From NCBI RefSeq assembly GCF_000696095.1, contig NZ_BAYX01000031.1, positions 1-38,359 of the forward strand: a stretch of DNA of 38,359 nt, given 5' to 3'. This document shows positions 16,333 to 24,257 of the stretch, one piece after another. Both the position numbers and the translations under genes were made by a program. The stretch's first letter is position 1, and every line of letters starts with the position of its first letter. The DNA comes from Rhizobium rhizogenes NBRC 13257. GTDB lineage: Bacteria; Pseudomonadota; Alphaproteobacteria; Rhizobiales; Rhizobiaceae. Below the pieces are notes generated by a model that saw only the letters and a program-made list of their open reading frames with translations, was not told where the DNA came from and made no database searches.

Positions 16333-16849
16333 AATGGCGCTCCCAATCCTTGCGCAGCAACGACATCAAGACGAGATCTTGACGCCCTCCAGGCACACGC
16401 AACGACGCCCGCATGACGCCCTCCCTGACAAAACCCAGCTTCTCATAAAGGCGGGTGGCGTGCACGTTCGACGGAAGCACATCAAGCCATAACCGGTCGA
16501 GACCATGTTCGGAAAAAACCCATCGGCAGATTTTTCGCAAAAATGCCGAGCCGTAGCCGTTTCCCGGTGGCGATACTGCGATCCGGTGCAACTGGGCTGT
16601 TCCCATGCCATCATCGTCGCGGCGAATGACGGCAAACCCCACCAATTCGCCGGCGTTGCGGCAGAGAAGATAGGTGCAGGTCGGCGCCTCCATCCGCCTG
16701 CGGTGCTCTGTGGCGTCGTAACTTCCGACCAGCGCTTGATAACCAGGACTGCGCTCGATCGACATGATGAAGGGAATGTCGGCGGCACTGGCCGGCTCGA
16801 CCGTCAGGGACTGTGCAGTGGCGCTCTGGCGCATGTCTTTCTCGATCAT
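16331..16849 (-). CDS. GNAT-family N-acetyltransferase
   Basis: A 172-residue GCN5-related acetyltransferase, close in pattern to RimI-like members. The acetyl-CoA segment is visible as HRIAVSPPGNGYGSAFLRK (Q/RxxGxG/A-type), followed by the LDVLPSNVHATRLYEKLGF motif that closes the fold. It transfers an acetyl group from acetyl-CoA to an amine. ATG 16849 (MIEKDMRQS) is 2 bases after the stop of the upstream PHP gene, so the two are translationally coupled; an alternative start is ATG 16834. It is the last gene of the Ugp-like operon. An amino group on the imported compound or on a protein could be the target; nothing decides this. Confidence 0.85.
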   Translation of the reverse strand: MIEKDMRQSATAQSLTVEPASAADIPFIMSIERSPGYQALVGSYDATEHRRRMEAPTCTYLLCRNAGELVGFAVIRRDDDGMGTAQLHRIAVSPPGNGYGSAFLRKICRWVFSEHGLDRLWLDVLPSNVHATRLYEKLGFVREGVMRASLRVPGGRQDLVLMSLLRKDWERH

Positions 16850-16851
16850 GA

Positions 16852-17727
16852 TCAGCCCCGACGGGGCCTGAGCGTGTCGAGTGCCGCTTCGCGCCATCCA
16901 TCCGCGCGCGTGAGGTAGGCGACCGTTTCATAGCCCGCCGCCGCGATCGCGGCCAGCGACTGGTCCAGCCCGACACCCACCGTCTGCGCCCCGTGGCTAT
17001 CATCCCCGAAGGTCACGCGAATGCCCATTGCCCTTGCCCGCTCCAGGATCTGCGGCAGTGGATAAACCGGCCCGTATCCGTTGCGGAATGCTGCGCAGTT
17101 GACGTCGAGAACACCGCCAGAGGTCCCGATTGCCTCGAGCGTTGTCTCGATCGCGCGCAGCGCGCGCGCAGAGAAACTGAATCCGGCCGGCTCATATTTG
17201 CGCACCAGATCGAGATGCGCAACGATATCGGGCCGGAGCGATTCGACCATGTTCGTCACCGCATCGAAATAGGCGACTTGCAAGGCTTCCGGTCCGCCGA
17301 GATCTGCGGTCAGCACGGCTGTGTCGGCCGGAGAGAAATCGACCCAGCGGCCACAGATGTCGTGGACGCTGCCAACGATATAGTCGAACGGATAGGCATC
17401 CCGCACCGTCATCATGGCCTGAAGCCATCCCTCGGGCGGAAGCGTTTCCGTTTCGAACCCGACGAACAGCTCGATCTCCCCGGCACGGGCATCGCGCAGA
17501 TCGAGGGCACGCGCCACATAGGCTTCGAAAGCAGCTGCAAGACCGGCTATGCCAAGCTTTTCCTCGCCGGGATAAAGATCCTGCGCGCGGTAGCGGGGGC
17601 AATGTTCGCTGAGCCCGTAATGCGTGAAACCGCGTTCGATGGCGGTATCGACAACCTCTTCGAGCGTCGATGTGGCATGCGCGCAGAACTCGCCGCTATG
17701 GCCGCCGTGATAGCTGAACCAGACCAT
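16852..17727 (-). CDS. PHP-domain phosphatase (histidinol-phosphatase-like)
   Basis: A 291-residue metal-dependent phosphoesterase of the PHP family, HisJ/HisK-like. The N-terminal metal motif is YHGGHSGEFCAHA (His 7 and His 10), with a further Glu-His in GLSEHCPRY (41-42) and later VGSVHDICGRW and VAHLDLVRK. A C-terminal VTFGDDSHGAQ provides the usual DxH ligand pair. The start ATG 17727 (MVWFSYHGG) has AAGGAAAA upstream; the frame to 17808 lacks support. Members remove phosphate from histidinol phosphate or other small phosphomonoesters. It sits in an operon with a metallophosphoesterase and a glycerophosphate-type importer, and away from his genes, so a catabolic phosphatase role is more likely than histidine synthesis. 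Confidence 0.85.
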   Translation of the reverse strand: MVWFSYHGGHSGEFCAHATSTLEEVVDTAIERGFTHYGLSEHCPRYRAQDLYPGEEKLGIAGLAAAFEAYVARALDLRDARAGEIELFVGFETETLPPEGWLQAMMTVRDAYPFDYIVGSVHDICGRWVDFSPADTAVLTADLGGPEALQVAYFDAVTNMVESLRPDIVAHLDLVRKYEPAGFSFSARALRAIETTLEAIGTSGGVLDVNCAAFRNGYGPVYPLPQILERARAMGIRVTFGDDSHGAQTVGVGLDQSLAAIAAAGYETVAYLTRADGWREAALDTLRPRRG

Positions 17728-17790
17728 GATAGTTTTCCTTAGGGGCCGAAGAAACACGAGCGGTCGCGATCGTGGTGAACGATAGCAGTC

Positions 17791-17805
17791 ACCGGAGCCT
17801 CCGGT
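17791..17805. repeat. Short dyad between the two phosphatase genes
   Basis: ACCGG, 5 bases, CCGGT in the 120-base gap after the metallophosphoesterase. It could form a small stem-loop in the transcript. No further evidence. Confidence 0.25.
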
Positions 17806-17847
17806 CATTTGTCATCTGCAAGACACGCGCAAGCGATATGCGTGCAT

Positions 17848-18678
17848 TCAGTCCTTCGCCGGGGAGCGATAGATCGTGCCGTTATAATCCTCGATCCGGC
17901 TGATCATCAGATCGTCGAGCTCGACGAACCCGGCACCGATCTCCTCATCCCCCAGTGTGAGGATCGTCAGTCCCAGAAGGGCCGAGCCCGGCTGTTCCGG
18001 CATGGAGTGATCATAGGTGAGGAAACTCGACGCCGCGCACCAGATCATCCGCGTTTCCCACATGTCTATCTGGACGGTTCGGTGCATGTGACCGGTGACG
18101 ACGGCGCAGACGCTATAATCGCAGATCAATCGGCGCAACCTGTTTCTGCCCTCAGTCATCAGCGCCCAGGCGGGCCGGTCTGCCTCTTCCCAGTCATTCA
18201 GGAAAAGCGGCATATGAGTGAAGAGAACCGGTTTACGCGATCCCCGCGTCGCGAGGGCGTCTTCGAGCGCCTGCCACTGGGCCTGTTCCTCTGCCAGGCC
18301 GGTGCCAATAATCTGGCTGTTCAGACCGATCAGACGCCAACCCGGCAGCCGATCGGAATTCCAGTACGAAGGCCCGTATTGCTCTTCCCACAGGGCCAGC
18401 CGTTCGCTGTTGCAGGGCTGATGGCTGGCGCGGGAAATATCGCCGACATCGTGATTGCCCGGAATGACAAGCCAAGGCGGGTTCAATGCTTCCAGGGCAG
18501 CCCTTCCAAACAGCAAGTCCTCTGGCTGTTCGGATCCCAGCAGGGTCAGGTCGCCCAGAATGATGGCGAGATCGATATCGGTGCGGGCATTTACATGTGC
18601 AACGACCTTCTCCCAGTTGGGTACGAAGACGGGATTGGTCGATCCGATATGGGGATCCGAGAGAATGGCTATTTTCAA
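17848..18678 (-). CDS. Calcineurin-like metallophosphoesterase
   Basis: A 276-residue binuclear-metal phosphoesterase with all family motifs: DPH (Asp 8, His 10), GDLTLLG (Asp 43), GNHD (75-77), THMP (His 155) and GHMH (197-199). The layout resembles the CpdA/GpdQ group, which cleaves cyclic nucleotides or glycerophosphodiesters. No signal peptide, so cytoplasmic. It follows the binding-protein gene by about 125 bases, with a strong stem-loop between. Next to a Ugp-type importer and a PHP phosphatase, the simplest reading is two-step removal of phosphate from an imported phosphodiester. The exact substrate is inference. Confidence 0.88.
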   Translation of the reverse strand: MKIAILSDPHIGSTNPVFVPNWEKVVAHVNARTDIDLAIILGDLTLLGSEQPEDLLFGRAALEALNPPWLVIPGNHDVGDISRASHQPCNSERLALWEEQYGPSYWNSDRLPGWRLIGLNSQIIGTGLAEEQAQWQALEDALATRGSRKPVLFTHMPLFLNDWEEADRPAWALMTEGRNRLRRLICDYSVCAVVTGHMHRTVQIDMWETRMIWCAASSFLTYDHSMPEQPGSALLGLTILTLGDEEIGAGFVELDDLMISRIEDYNGTIYRSPAKD

Positions 18679-18746
18679 GAGAAGTGATCTTTCACAGTCA
18701 GATATTCAGAGTGTCCGGATATGGGCTGGACAGGAGATCGAAGCGA

Positions 18747-18768
18747 CCGGCGGGCCCGAACCCGCCGG
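18747..18768 (-). repeat. GC-rich stem-loop after the binding-protein gene
   Basis: CCGGCGGG, loop CCCGAA, CCCGCCGG: a perfect 8-bp stem about 35 bases after the binding-protein stop. The T tract (18771-18775) lies on the plus-strand side, so on the operon transcript it is not a classical terminator. It may protect the upstream mRNA or lower downstream expression. Confidence 0.55.
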
Positions 18769-18804
18769 CCTTTTTCGAGAGCGTTCCAGGATGGAGGCGC
18801 CGAA

Positions 18805-20076
18805 TTACTGCGCAGCCATCACGCCCGCGACATGCTCGCGGATCTTCGGCATCGCAGCTTCAGGCGTGATCTTGCCACGCTGCAACTGGTCGAGGATCGG
18901 CGCGACGCCCTTCCAGACATCATCCGCGGTATTGTTCGGGTAGGCGAACCACGGCATGGCGGCATTCATGGACTTGAAGACTGTCTGGAAGTTGGGATGT
19001 TCGGCATAGAAGCCTTCCAGCGCCTTGGCGGTCTGAACGTTGACCGGCATGTAGCCGCTGGCCTTGGAAACGTCCGCTTGAACCGCGGCGCTGGTCATAT
19101 ATTTGACGAACTCCCAGGCGGCAGCGCGCTTGGCTGCATCCTTTGCAAGCACCATCAGGGCGTTGCCGCCGGCAGGCAAACCACCCTTCTTGGCGTCGAT
19201 CAGCGGTAAGCGGACGGTGCGCATGGTGAAACGGTCGCCGATGGCGGTCTCGTAGGCGACGAGATCGGAAGGCGACTCGACGACCATGCCGATCTTGCCG
19301 GCGAAGAACTGCTGCTGGGCCGGCTTCGGATCGGCGTAAACCGACATGCCCGTCTTGATCGCAATGTCCTGGGTGATGCGGAGCGCTTCCAGCCCGGCCT
19401 TGTCGTCATAGCCGATACCACTGTTTTTGGCGTCCAGCATCGGGTCGCCGGCACCCATGACCATCATCTGCCAGTACCAGTCGTCGCTGAGCCCGCCGAC
19501 CGAGAAGCCGAGGCCTTGGACGCCATTGCCGAGCTTGCTGATCTTAGCAGACAGATCGATCACGCCGTCCCAGGTGGTCGGGAACCGATCGACGTTTCCA
19601 CCGGCCTTTTCGACCAGTTCCTTGTTGACATAGAGAAGCGGCAGCGATGCGGTGAACGGCATGGCATACTGCTCGCCCCTTACCTTCGCGAGGTCGAGAA
19701 TGGCCGGTGCATAATTCGCCGTCTGCCAATCATTGCCTTCCTTGGCCAGCATGGGATCGAGCGACTGTGCTTCGCCGCGGTCCTTCATCACGCCGGCGAT
19801 CGTTGGCAGCGAGGAATAGGAGACGAGATACACGTCCGGCGCCGAACCGGTCATCATGCCGCGAATGACGCTCTGATCACCAGCACTGTAATTGGCCGCC
19901 GGGGCCTGGTCATTGATGGTGATTTCCGGATGAGCCTTCTTGAACCCTTCGAGGATGGACTGCATGAAGGGCAACTGGGTATGATAGAAGTTCAGCGTCA
20001 CTGAATCGGCCGCATAGGCCGGTGCAGTCCCAACCAGGGTCAGGGCCGCAGCCGCGAGGATGGCTTTCATTTTCAT
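18805..20076 (-). CDS. ABC transporter extracellular solute-binding protein (family 1, UgpB-like)
   Basis: A 423-residue family 1 solute-binding protein. The signal peptide is clear: MKMKAILAAAALTLVGTAPAYAAD, with cleavage after AYA. The body has the family 1 pattern: VTLNFYHTQLPFMQSILEGF at the start, PDVYLVSYSSLPTIAG, MPFTASLPLLYVNKEL, and the GGNALMVLAKDAAKRAAAWEF segment typical of UgpB/MalE relatives. It delivers substrate to the two permeases upstream in the operon. Strong stem-loops before and after the gene suggest its transcript level is set separately. The ligand may be a glycerophosphate-like or phosphodiester compound, judging by the downstream phosphatases; the sequence alone would equally allow an oligosaccharide. 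Confidence 0.9.
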   Translation of the reverse strand: MKMKAILAAAALTLVGTAPAYAADSVTLNFYHTQLPFMQSILEGFKKAHPEITINDQAPAANYSAGDQSVIRGMMTGSAPDVYLVSYSSLPTIAGVMKDRGEAQSLDPMLAKEGNDWQTANYAPAILDLAKVRGEQYAMPFTASLPLLYVNKELVEKAGGNVDRFPTTWDGVIDLSAKISKLGNGVQGLGFSVGGLSDDWYWQMMVMGAGDPMLDAKNSGIGYDDKAGLEALRITQDIAIKTGMSVYADPKPAQQQFFAGKIGMVVESPSDLVAYETAIGDRFTMRTVRLPLIDAKKGGLPAGGNALMVLAKDAAKRAAAWEFVKYMTSAAVQADVSKASGYMPVNVQTAKALEGFYAEHPNFQTVFKSMNAAMPWFAYPNNTADDVWKGVAPILDQLQRGKITPEAAMPKIREHVAGVMAAQ

Positions 20077-20112
20077 TGTGATTCCTTCGGAGTGGATTGG
20101 TCTTGACTTGCG

Positions 20113-20140
20113 CCTCTGCCCGGTGGCCGCCGGGCAGAGG
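20113..20140 (-). repeat. Stem-loop between permease and binding-protein genes
   Basis: CCTCTGCCCGG, loop of 6, CCGGGCAGAGG: a perfect 11-bp stem 5 bases beyond the permease stop and 37 bases before the binding-protein start. Without a T tract on the minus strand it is more likely a processing or stability element than a terminator. Confidence 0.6.
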
Positions 20141-20144
20141 TGTA

Positions 20145-20972
20145 TTATTTGACGCCGGTCATCGTCACCCCCTGAACGAACCTACGCTGGGCAGCGAGGA
20201 ACAGTAGGATCAGTGGTGCGGTGATCAGGGTTGCGCAGGCCATCAGCGGCCCGAAACTGTCGCCGCCTTCCTGGCCCCGGAAGAACAGTAGGCCCAGTGT
20301 CGGCGGCGCCAGATCGATGGATCTGATCACGATCATCGGCCAATAGAGATCGTTCCAATGGAAGGTGATCGAGAAGATCGAGAAGGCGGCAATGGCGGGC
20401 GTCATTGCCGGCAGGATGATGCGAATGACGATCTCCACTTCACTCATGCCGTCCAGGCGCGCTGCCAGAAGGATCTCGTCGGGGAAGGAGCGGATGAACT
20501 GGTGGAATAGGAAAATCGCAAAGCCTGAGGTCAGGTAGGGCACGATGACGCCGGTATAGGTGTCGAGAAGCCCGAACTTGGCGAGCACGATAAAGATCGG
20601 TAGCGCGGTTGCCTGAGCGGGAACGGACAGGCTGATCAGCACGATCGCGAAAATCAGGCGCCGGCCGCGAAAGTCGAATTTGGCCAGCGCATAGGCGCAG
20701 GTGACCGTCGTCAGGATCTGGAACAGCAGGATGCCGCCGGTCATGATCACGCCGTTCAGCATGAAGCGCGGCAATGGGCTGTCGAACAGCGCTCGGGCGT
20801 AATTGTCGGCGATCGAGGCGAGGATCGGCGGCGCGTCATGCAGGCTGCCGAAAATCTGTCCCGGGGCCTGGGTAGAGGCCCGCCACATCCAGAAGAACGG
20901 ATAGATCATCAGCACGGCGCCGCCCAGCAGCACGGCATGCGCCAGGATCTGGCGAAGGGAGAAACGGGCCAT
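20145..20972 (-). CDS. Carbohydrate ABC transporter permease (MalG/UgpE type)
   Basis: A 275-residue inner-membrane permease with six hydrophobic segments. The EAA coupling loop is seen as EILLAARLDGMSEVEIVIRIILPAM, about 75 residues before the ATVL-type C-terminal part (FSITFHWNDLYWPM is characteristic). Its ATG shares one base with the stop of the upstream permease (TGATG), a tightly coupled pair. It forms the membrane channel with the gene at 20972-21889. Confidence 0.92.
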   Translation of the reverse strand: MARFSLRQILAHAVLLGGAVLMIYPFFWMWRASTQAPGQIFGSLHDAPPILASIADNYARALFDSPLPRFMLNGVIMTGGILLFQILTTVTCAYALAKFDFRGRRLIFAIVLISLSVPAQATALPIFIVLAKFGLLDTYTGVIVPYLTSGFAIFLFHQFIRSFPDEILLAARLDGMSEVEIVIRIILPAMTPAIAAFSIFSITFHWNDLYWPMIVIRSIDLAPPTLGLLFFRGQEGGDSFGPLMACATLITAPLILLFLAAQRRFVQGVTMTGVK

Positions 20973-21889
20973 CAGAAATGCGCCTTTCTATTGCCGAACG
21001 CCACCTGGACGAGCGAAAACGCGCCGATTAGCATCAGATAGACGACGGTAAGTGCACTGCCATAACCGGCCTTGAGCCCGGTGAACGTATCGGTATTGAT
21101 CTTGTGCAGGAGCATTTCCGTCGCACCATAGGGACCGCCATTGGTGAGCACCGCCACCGTATCGAAGACCTGGAATGCCTGGATGCAGCTCAGGACGAAA
21201 ACGACAATCGTCGTCGGCGCCAGAAGTGGCCAGGTGAGATAGCGCAGCCGATCCCAGAAACCGTCCATTCCATCCAGCGCGGATGCTTCTTTCAGCTCGC
21301 CGGAAATCACAGTGAGGCCCGCCAGGAAAAGGATGAGGTTGAAGCCAATGAGATGCCATATGCCGATGATCGCAAGCCCGATCAGTGCCAGCGTTCCGTC
21401 GGCGAAGAAATCGAGCGGCGGCAGGCCGAGCGCCGTGAACAGGCTTGCCAAGGGTCCGATATGCCCATTCAGCAAATAGCTCCAGACGATCGACATCGCC
21501 GTCAGCGTGGACGTGACCGGCAGAAAATAGACGATCTCGTAGAAGCGCCGCGAACGGCGGCGACCATCGAGCAGCACGGCAAGACAAAGCGCACCGAAGA
21601 CTGAGACCGGCACGACGATCGCCGTATAGATCGCACTGTTGCGCAGAGCGCTCCAGAAGAACGGATCCGCGAGCATGCGCGTGTAATTGCCCAGCCCCAC
21701 GAAGTTCAGCGTGATGCGCCCGAGGCGGTAATCGGTCAGGCTAATCAGCAATACGATGAAGACGGGCGCCACCACCGTTGCGACCAGGAGAATGAATGCC
21801 GGCGCTGAGAATGCACGGGCAAGCGACGCATGGCTCCATTGGGCGGTCCGCAACGCGCCAGTGTTCGGCTTGGCATCAGACCGTGTGTT
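20972..21889 (-). CDS. Sugar ABC transporter permease (MalF/UgpA type)
   Basis: A 305-residue inner-membrane permease. Several hydrophobic helices and the coupling loop ELKEASALDGMDGFWDRLRYL (EAA motif) identify it. The ATPase gene ends at 21876, so a start further upstream would overlap it heavily. I prefer GTG 21889 (VNTRSDAKPN), which overlaps the ATPase by 14 bases and has AGGAGG 6 bases upstream. It pairs with the MalG/UgpE-type permease immediately downstream. Confidence 0.88.
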   Translation of the reverse strand, partial: NTRSDAKPNTGALRTAQWSHASLARAFSAPAFILLVATVVAPVFIVLLISLTDYRLGRITLNFVGLGNYTRMLADPFFWSALRNSAIYTAIVVPVSVFGALCLAVLLDGRRRSRRFYEIVYFLPVTSTLTAMSIVWSYLLNGHIGPLASLFTALGLPPLDFFADGTLALIGLAIIGIWHLIGFNLILFLAGLTVISGELKEASALDGMDGFWDRLRYLTWPLLAPTTIVVFVLSCIQAFQVFDTVAVLTNGGPYGATEMLLHKINTDTFTGLKAGYGSALTVVYLMLIGAFSLVQVAFGNRKAHF

Positions 21890-23096
21890 CACGACGGTCC
21901 TCCTGTGCCAAAGCCGCCTGGATTCCCGTGGCCCTGACACGCCGACCGGCGGCATCGAAAACGAGCGCCGCACCCTCGGCGATCTTCAGCGTGATCCTTT
22001 CACCGACATTCCGGCCCTGGTTCAATCGGGCAAAACTCTCCGGCCGCAGCTGCACGCGCACGCTGCCTGCGCCGATCTCCGCACCATTACAGCGGATGCC
22101 GACCTCGTTGCCGGTGAACTCGATCTGTTCCACCGGCAGAGAAAAGTCGCCAGCGCCCGCATCGGTCGGGTGCAATCGTTCCGGCCTGACGGCCAGCTGA
22201 TAGGTCCCGTCGGCGATGCCTTGAAGCATCAGCCCCAGCGGCCGACCATTCACGAACATGGCGCCCCCTCTGATCGTTGCCAGCATCTCGTTGATCGCAG
22301 TCGTGCCGACGAACCTTGCCACGGAAAGATAGTCCGGCCGGTCATAGATCTCTTCCGGTGCGGCGCATTGCCTGATCTCTCCGCCCTCCATGACGGCGAT
22401 CCGGTCCGACATCGCCATGGCCTCGGTCTGGTCGTGGGTGACATAGATGAAGGTAATGCCGGTGCGCCGGTGCAGATCGACGATCTCCTCGCGCAGCTGT
22501 TGGCGTAGTTTGGCATCGAGATTGGAGAGCGGCTCATCCATCAGGAAGACGGCAGGATGCCGGACCATGGCCCGGCCAACTGCAACACGCTGCCGCTGAC
22601 CGCCGGACAGTTGTGCTGGCTTGCGGTCCATGAGCGCCTCAAGACCAAGCTGCTTCGCCACCGTTGCAACCTCTTTGGTGATTTCGCTGCGGACGCCACG
22701 CACCTTCGACGAAAGGATGGCGGCGCCCGGCAGGCGCTGCCGGAATGAGAGGCGAGACATTTCCAGCGGCACCGCCATATTGGCCCGGACCGTCATGTGC
22801 GGGTAAAGCGCGTAGGACTGGAAGACCATGGCGATATCACGGGCCTTCGGCGGCAACGGTGCAACATCGCGATCACCGATCAGGATGCGGCCGCTGGTTG
22901 GGGGCTCGAAGCCAGCAAGCAGACGCAGCAGCGTCGACTTCCCACAGCCGGAAGGCCCAAGAAGCGTTAGAAATTCGCCCTCACGGATGTGAAGGTTAAT
23001 GCGCTTGAGTACCTGGGTACGGTCGAACCGCTTTTCCAGGTTCATGATATCGATGGAATGACCTGCCATATCCGCTACTGCTCTATCTGCGGCCAT
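21876..23096 (-). CDS. ABC transporter ATP-binding protein (UgpC/MsmK type)
   Basis: An ATPase of about 406 residues with Walker A GPSGCGKST, signature LSGGQRQRVAVGRAM, Walker B VFLMDEPLSNLD, the H-loop VTHDQTEAM, and a C-terminal TOBE regulatory domain. Between the Q loop and the signature it carries an insertion of about 25 residues (around LSFRQRLPGAAILSSKVRG) not found in standard UgpC or MalK. It is the first gene of the operon. The start is uncertain: ATG 23096 (MAADRAVADM) or ATG 23069 (MAGHSIDIMNL), neither with a good ribosome site; the open frame continues to 23171. It is divergent from a TetR regulator. Confidence 0.88.
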   Translation of the reverse strand: MAADRAVADMAGHSIDIMNLEKRFDRTQVLKRINLHIREGEFLTLLGPSGCGKSTLLRLLAGFEPPTSGRILIGDRDVAPLPPKARDIAMVFQSYALYPHMTVRANMAVPLEMSRLSFRQRLPGAAILSSKVRGVRSEITKEVATVAKQLGLEALMDRKPAQLSGGQRQRVAVGRAMVRHPAVFLMDEPLSNLDAKLRQQLREEIVDLHRRTGITFIYVTHDQTEAMAMSDRIAVMEGGEIRQCAAPEEIYDRPDYLSVARFVGTTAINEMLATIRGGAMFVNGRPLGLMLQGIADGTYQLAVRPERLHPTDAGAGDFSLPVEQIEFTGNEVGIRCNGAEIGAGSVRVQLRPESFARLNQGRNVGERITLKIAEGAALVFDAAGRRVRATGIQAALAQEDRREHTV

Positions 23097-23256
23097 CCCG
23101 CCCGGAGGTGATCGCCCAATTCCGCTTTGCACGCTGACCGGTGTCAGGCGAAGTCCAGCCGGTCGAGGCATCTCGACACCCTGGCCGGTTCATGTTGTCA
23201 ACACACCCTCCTCTATGGGTTTTTCTTGACGTTCAGATGACATGCGCACCATAATT

Positions 23257-23316
23257 GATAATTATTTATCCTTATTTTATATGATGATAGACCACATAAA
23301 TAACGTATGAGTTACT
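23257..23316. promoter_or_regulatory. AT-rich control region between ABC operon and TetR gene
   Basis: The 339-base region 23097-23435 has no gene. Its middle is markedly AT-rich, unlike the flanks. Two dyads stand out: GATAA, 4 bases, TTATC (23257-23270), and AATAAC, 6 bases, GTTACT (23299-23316, one mismatch). Either could be an operator for the divergent TetR protein and the region should hold both promoters. Confidence 0.4.
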
Positions 23317-23435
23317 TAAAAACACCCCTTAAGCTATTGACGCAGGCCGCAAAAACACCCTATCGAATGGTGGCGATAAACAAGCCGAAGCAGGCGCGAC
23401 CTGGATGATGGCCCAAGCAAAACGCATACGCATTG

Positions 23436-24119
23436 ATGGGAGCGAGAGGCGTCTTGACGGAAGAAAAGAGTGCGCAAGCACGCAAACAGCCTCGGCGCAG
23501 ACACCCGCGCAGGCCCGATCTTTCACAAACGCGTATCCTTGATGCCGCTGTTGTGGAATTTGCGGCGAACGGGCTGACAGGAACCCGCGTTGAAGCCATC
23601 GCCGAGCGGGCCGAGATCAACAAACGGATGATCTACCAGTACTTCGGCAACAAGGAACTGCTCTATCAGGCCGTCATCGAGAAGGTCTATCGCGATGTCT
23701 GGGATGCCGAGGCGGCACTCAACCTTGACCAGCTCCCTCCCCGTGAGGCGCTGATCGCATTGGTGACATTCGTCTGGAACTATTATCTCGAACACCCGGA
23801 ATTCATCACCATTCTGAATTCCGAAAACCAGTTGAAGGCCGTGCACTTTCGAAAGTCCCGCATTCTGAGGGAAGGCGCCGCTAATTCGCGGCCGCTTGTC
23901 GATGACATTCTGCGGCGCGGAGAGGCGGACGGCACATTTCGTGCCCGGATTGACCCGGTTCAGTTGGGCCTCACAATTACGTCAGTCTGCTACTACTACT
24001 TCACCAACCATGCCACGAGCTCTATCGTCTACGGGCGCCGGTTGATGAACCGTACAGCTTTGGACGAGCGGCTCGCTTTCAACATCGATACGATTTTGGC
24101 TATCGTCGCACCGATCTAA
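23436..24119 (+). CDS. TetR-family transcriptional regulator
   Basis: A 227-residue repressor. The N-terminal HTH is complete: SQTRILDAAVVEFAANGLTG, then TRVEAIAERAEINKRMIYQYFGNKELL, the standard TetR DNA-binding fold. The C-terminal half is helical and aligns with the TetR_C group that has PEFITILNSENQLKAVHF and a closing HATSSIVYG. A basic segment (RKQPRRRHPRRPDL) precedes the HTH. The start could be ATG 23436 or TTG 23454; the latter has GAGAGG upstream. It is divergent from the Ugp-like operon with about 340 bases between, so it is the likely regulator of that transporter. Confidence 0.88.
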   Translation: MGARGVLTEEKSAQARKQPRRRHPRRPDLSQTRILDAAVVEFAANGLTGTRVEAIAERAEINKRMIYQYFGNKELLYQAVIEKVYRDVWDAEAALNLDQLPPREALIALVTFVWNYYLEHPEFITILNSENQLKAVHFRKSRILREGAANSRPLVDDILRRGEADGTFRARIDPVQLGLTITSVCYYYFTNHATSSIVYGRRLMNRTALDERLAFNIDTILAIVAPI

Positions 24120-24257
24120 GCCCATAAGCAATTGATATTCAGAGCAGACGCTCGTGTTTCGGCTCGTAGCTCTTGAAGGGGTATGAACTCCGGCGTCCTA
24201 TTTGTCTTGGCCACTTCGAATCAAATCAACTATTTGGCTTTCGAGTCGGAGGACAGC

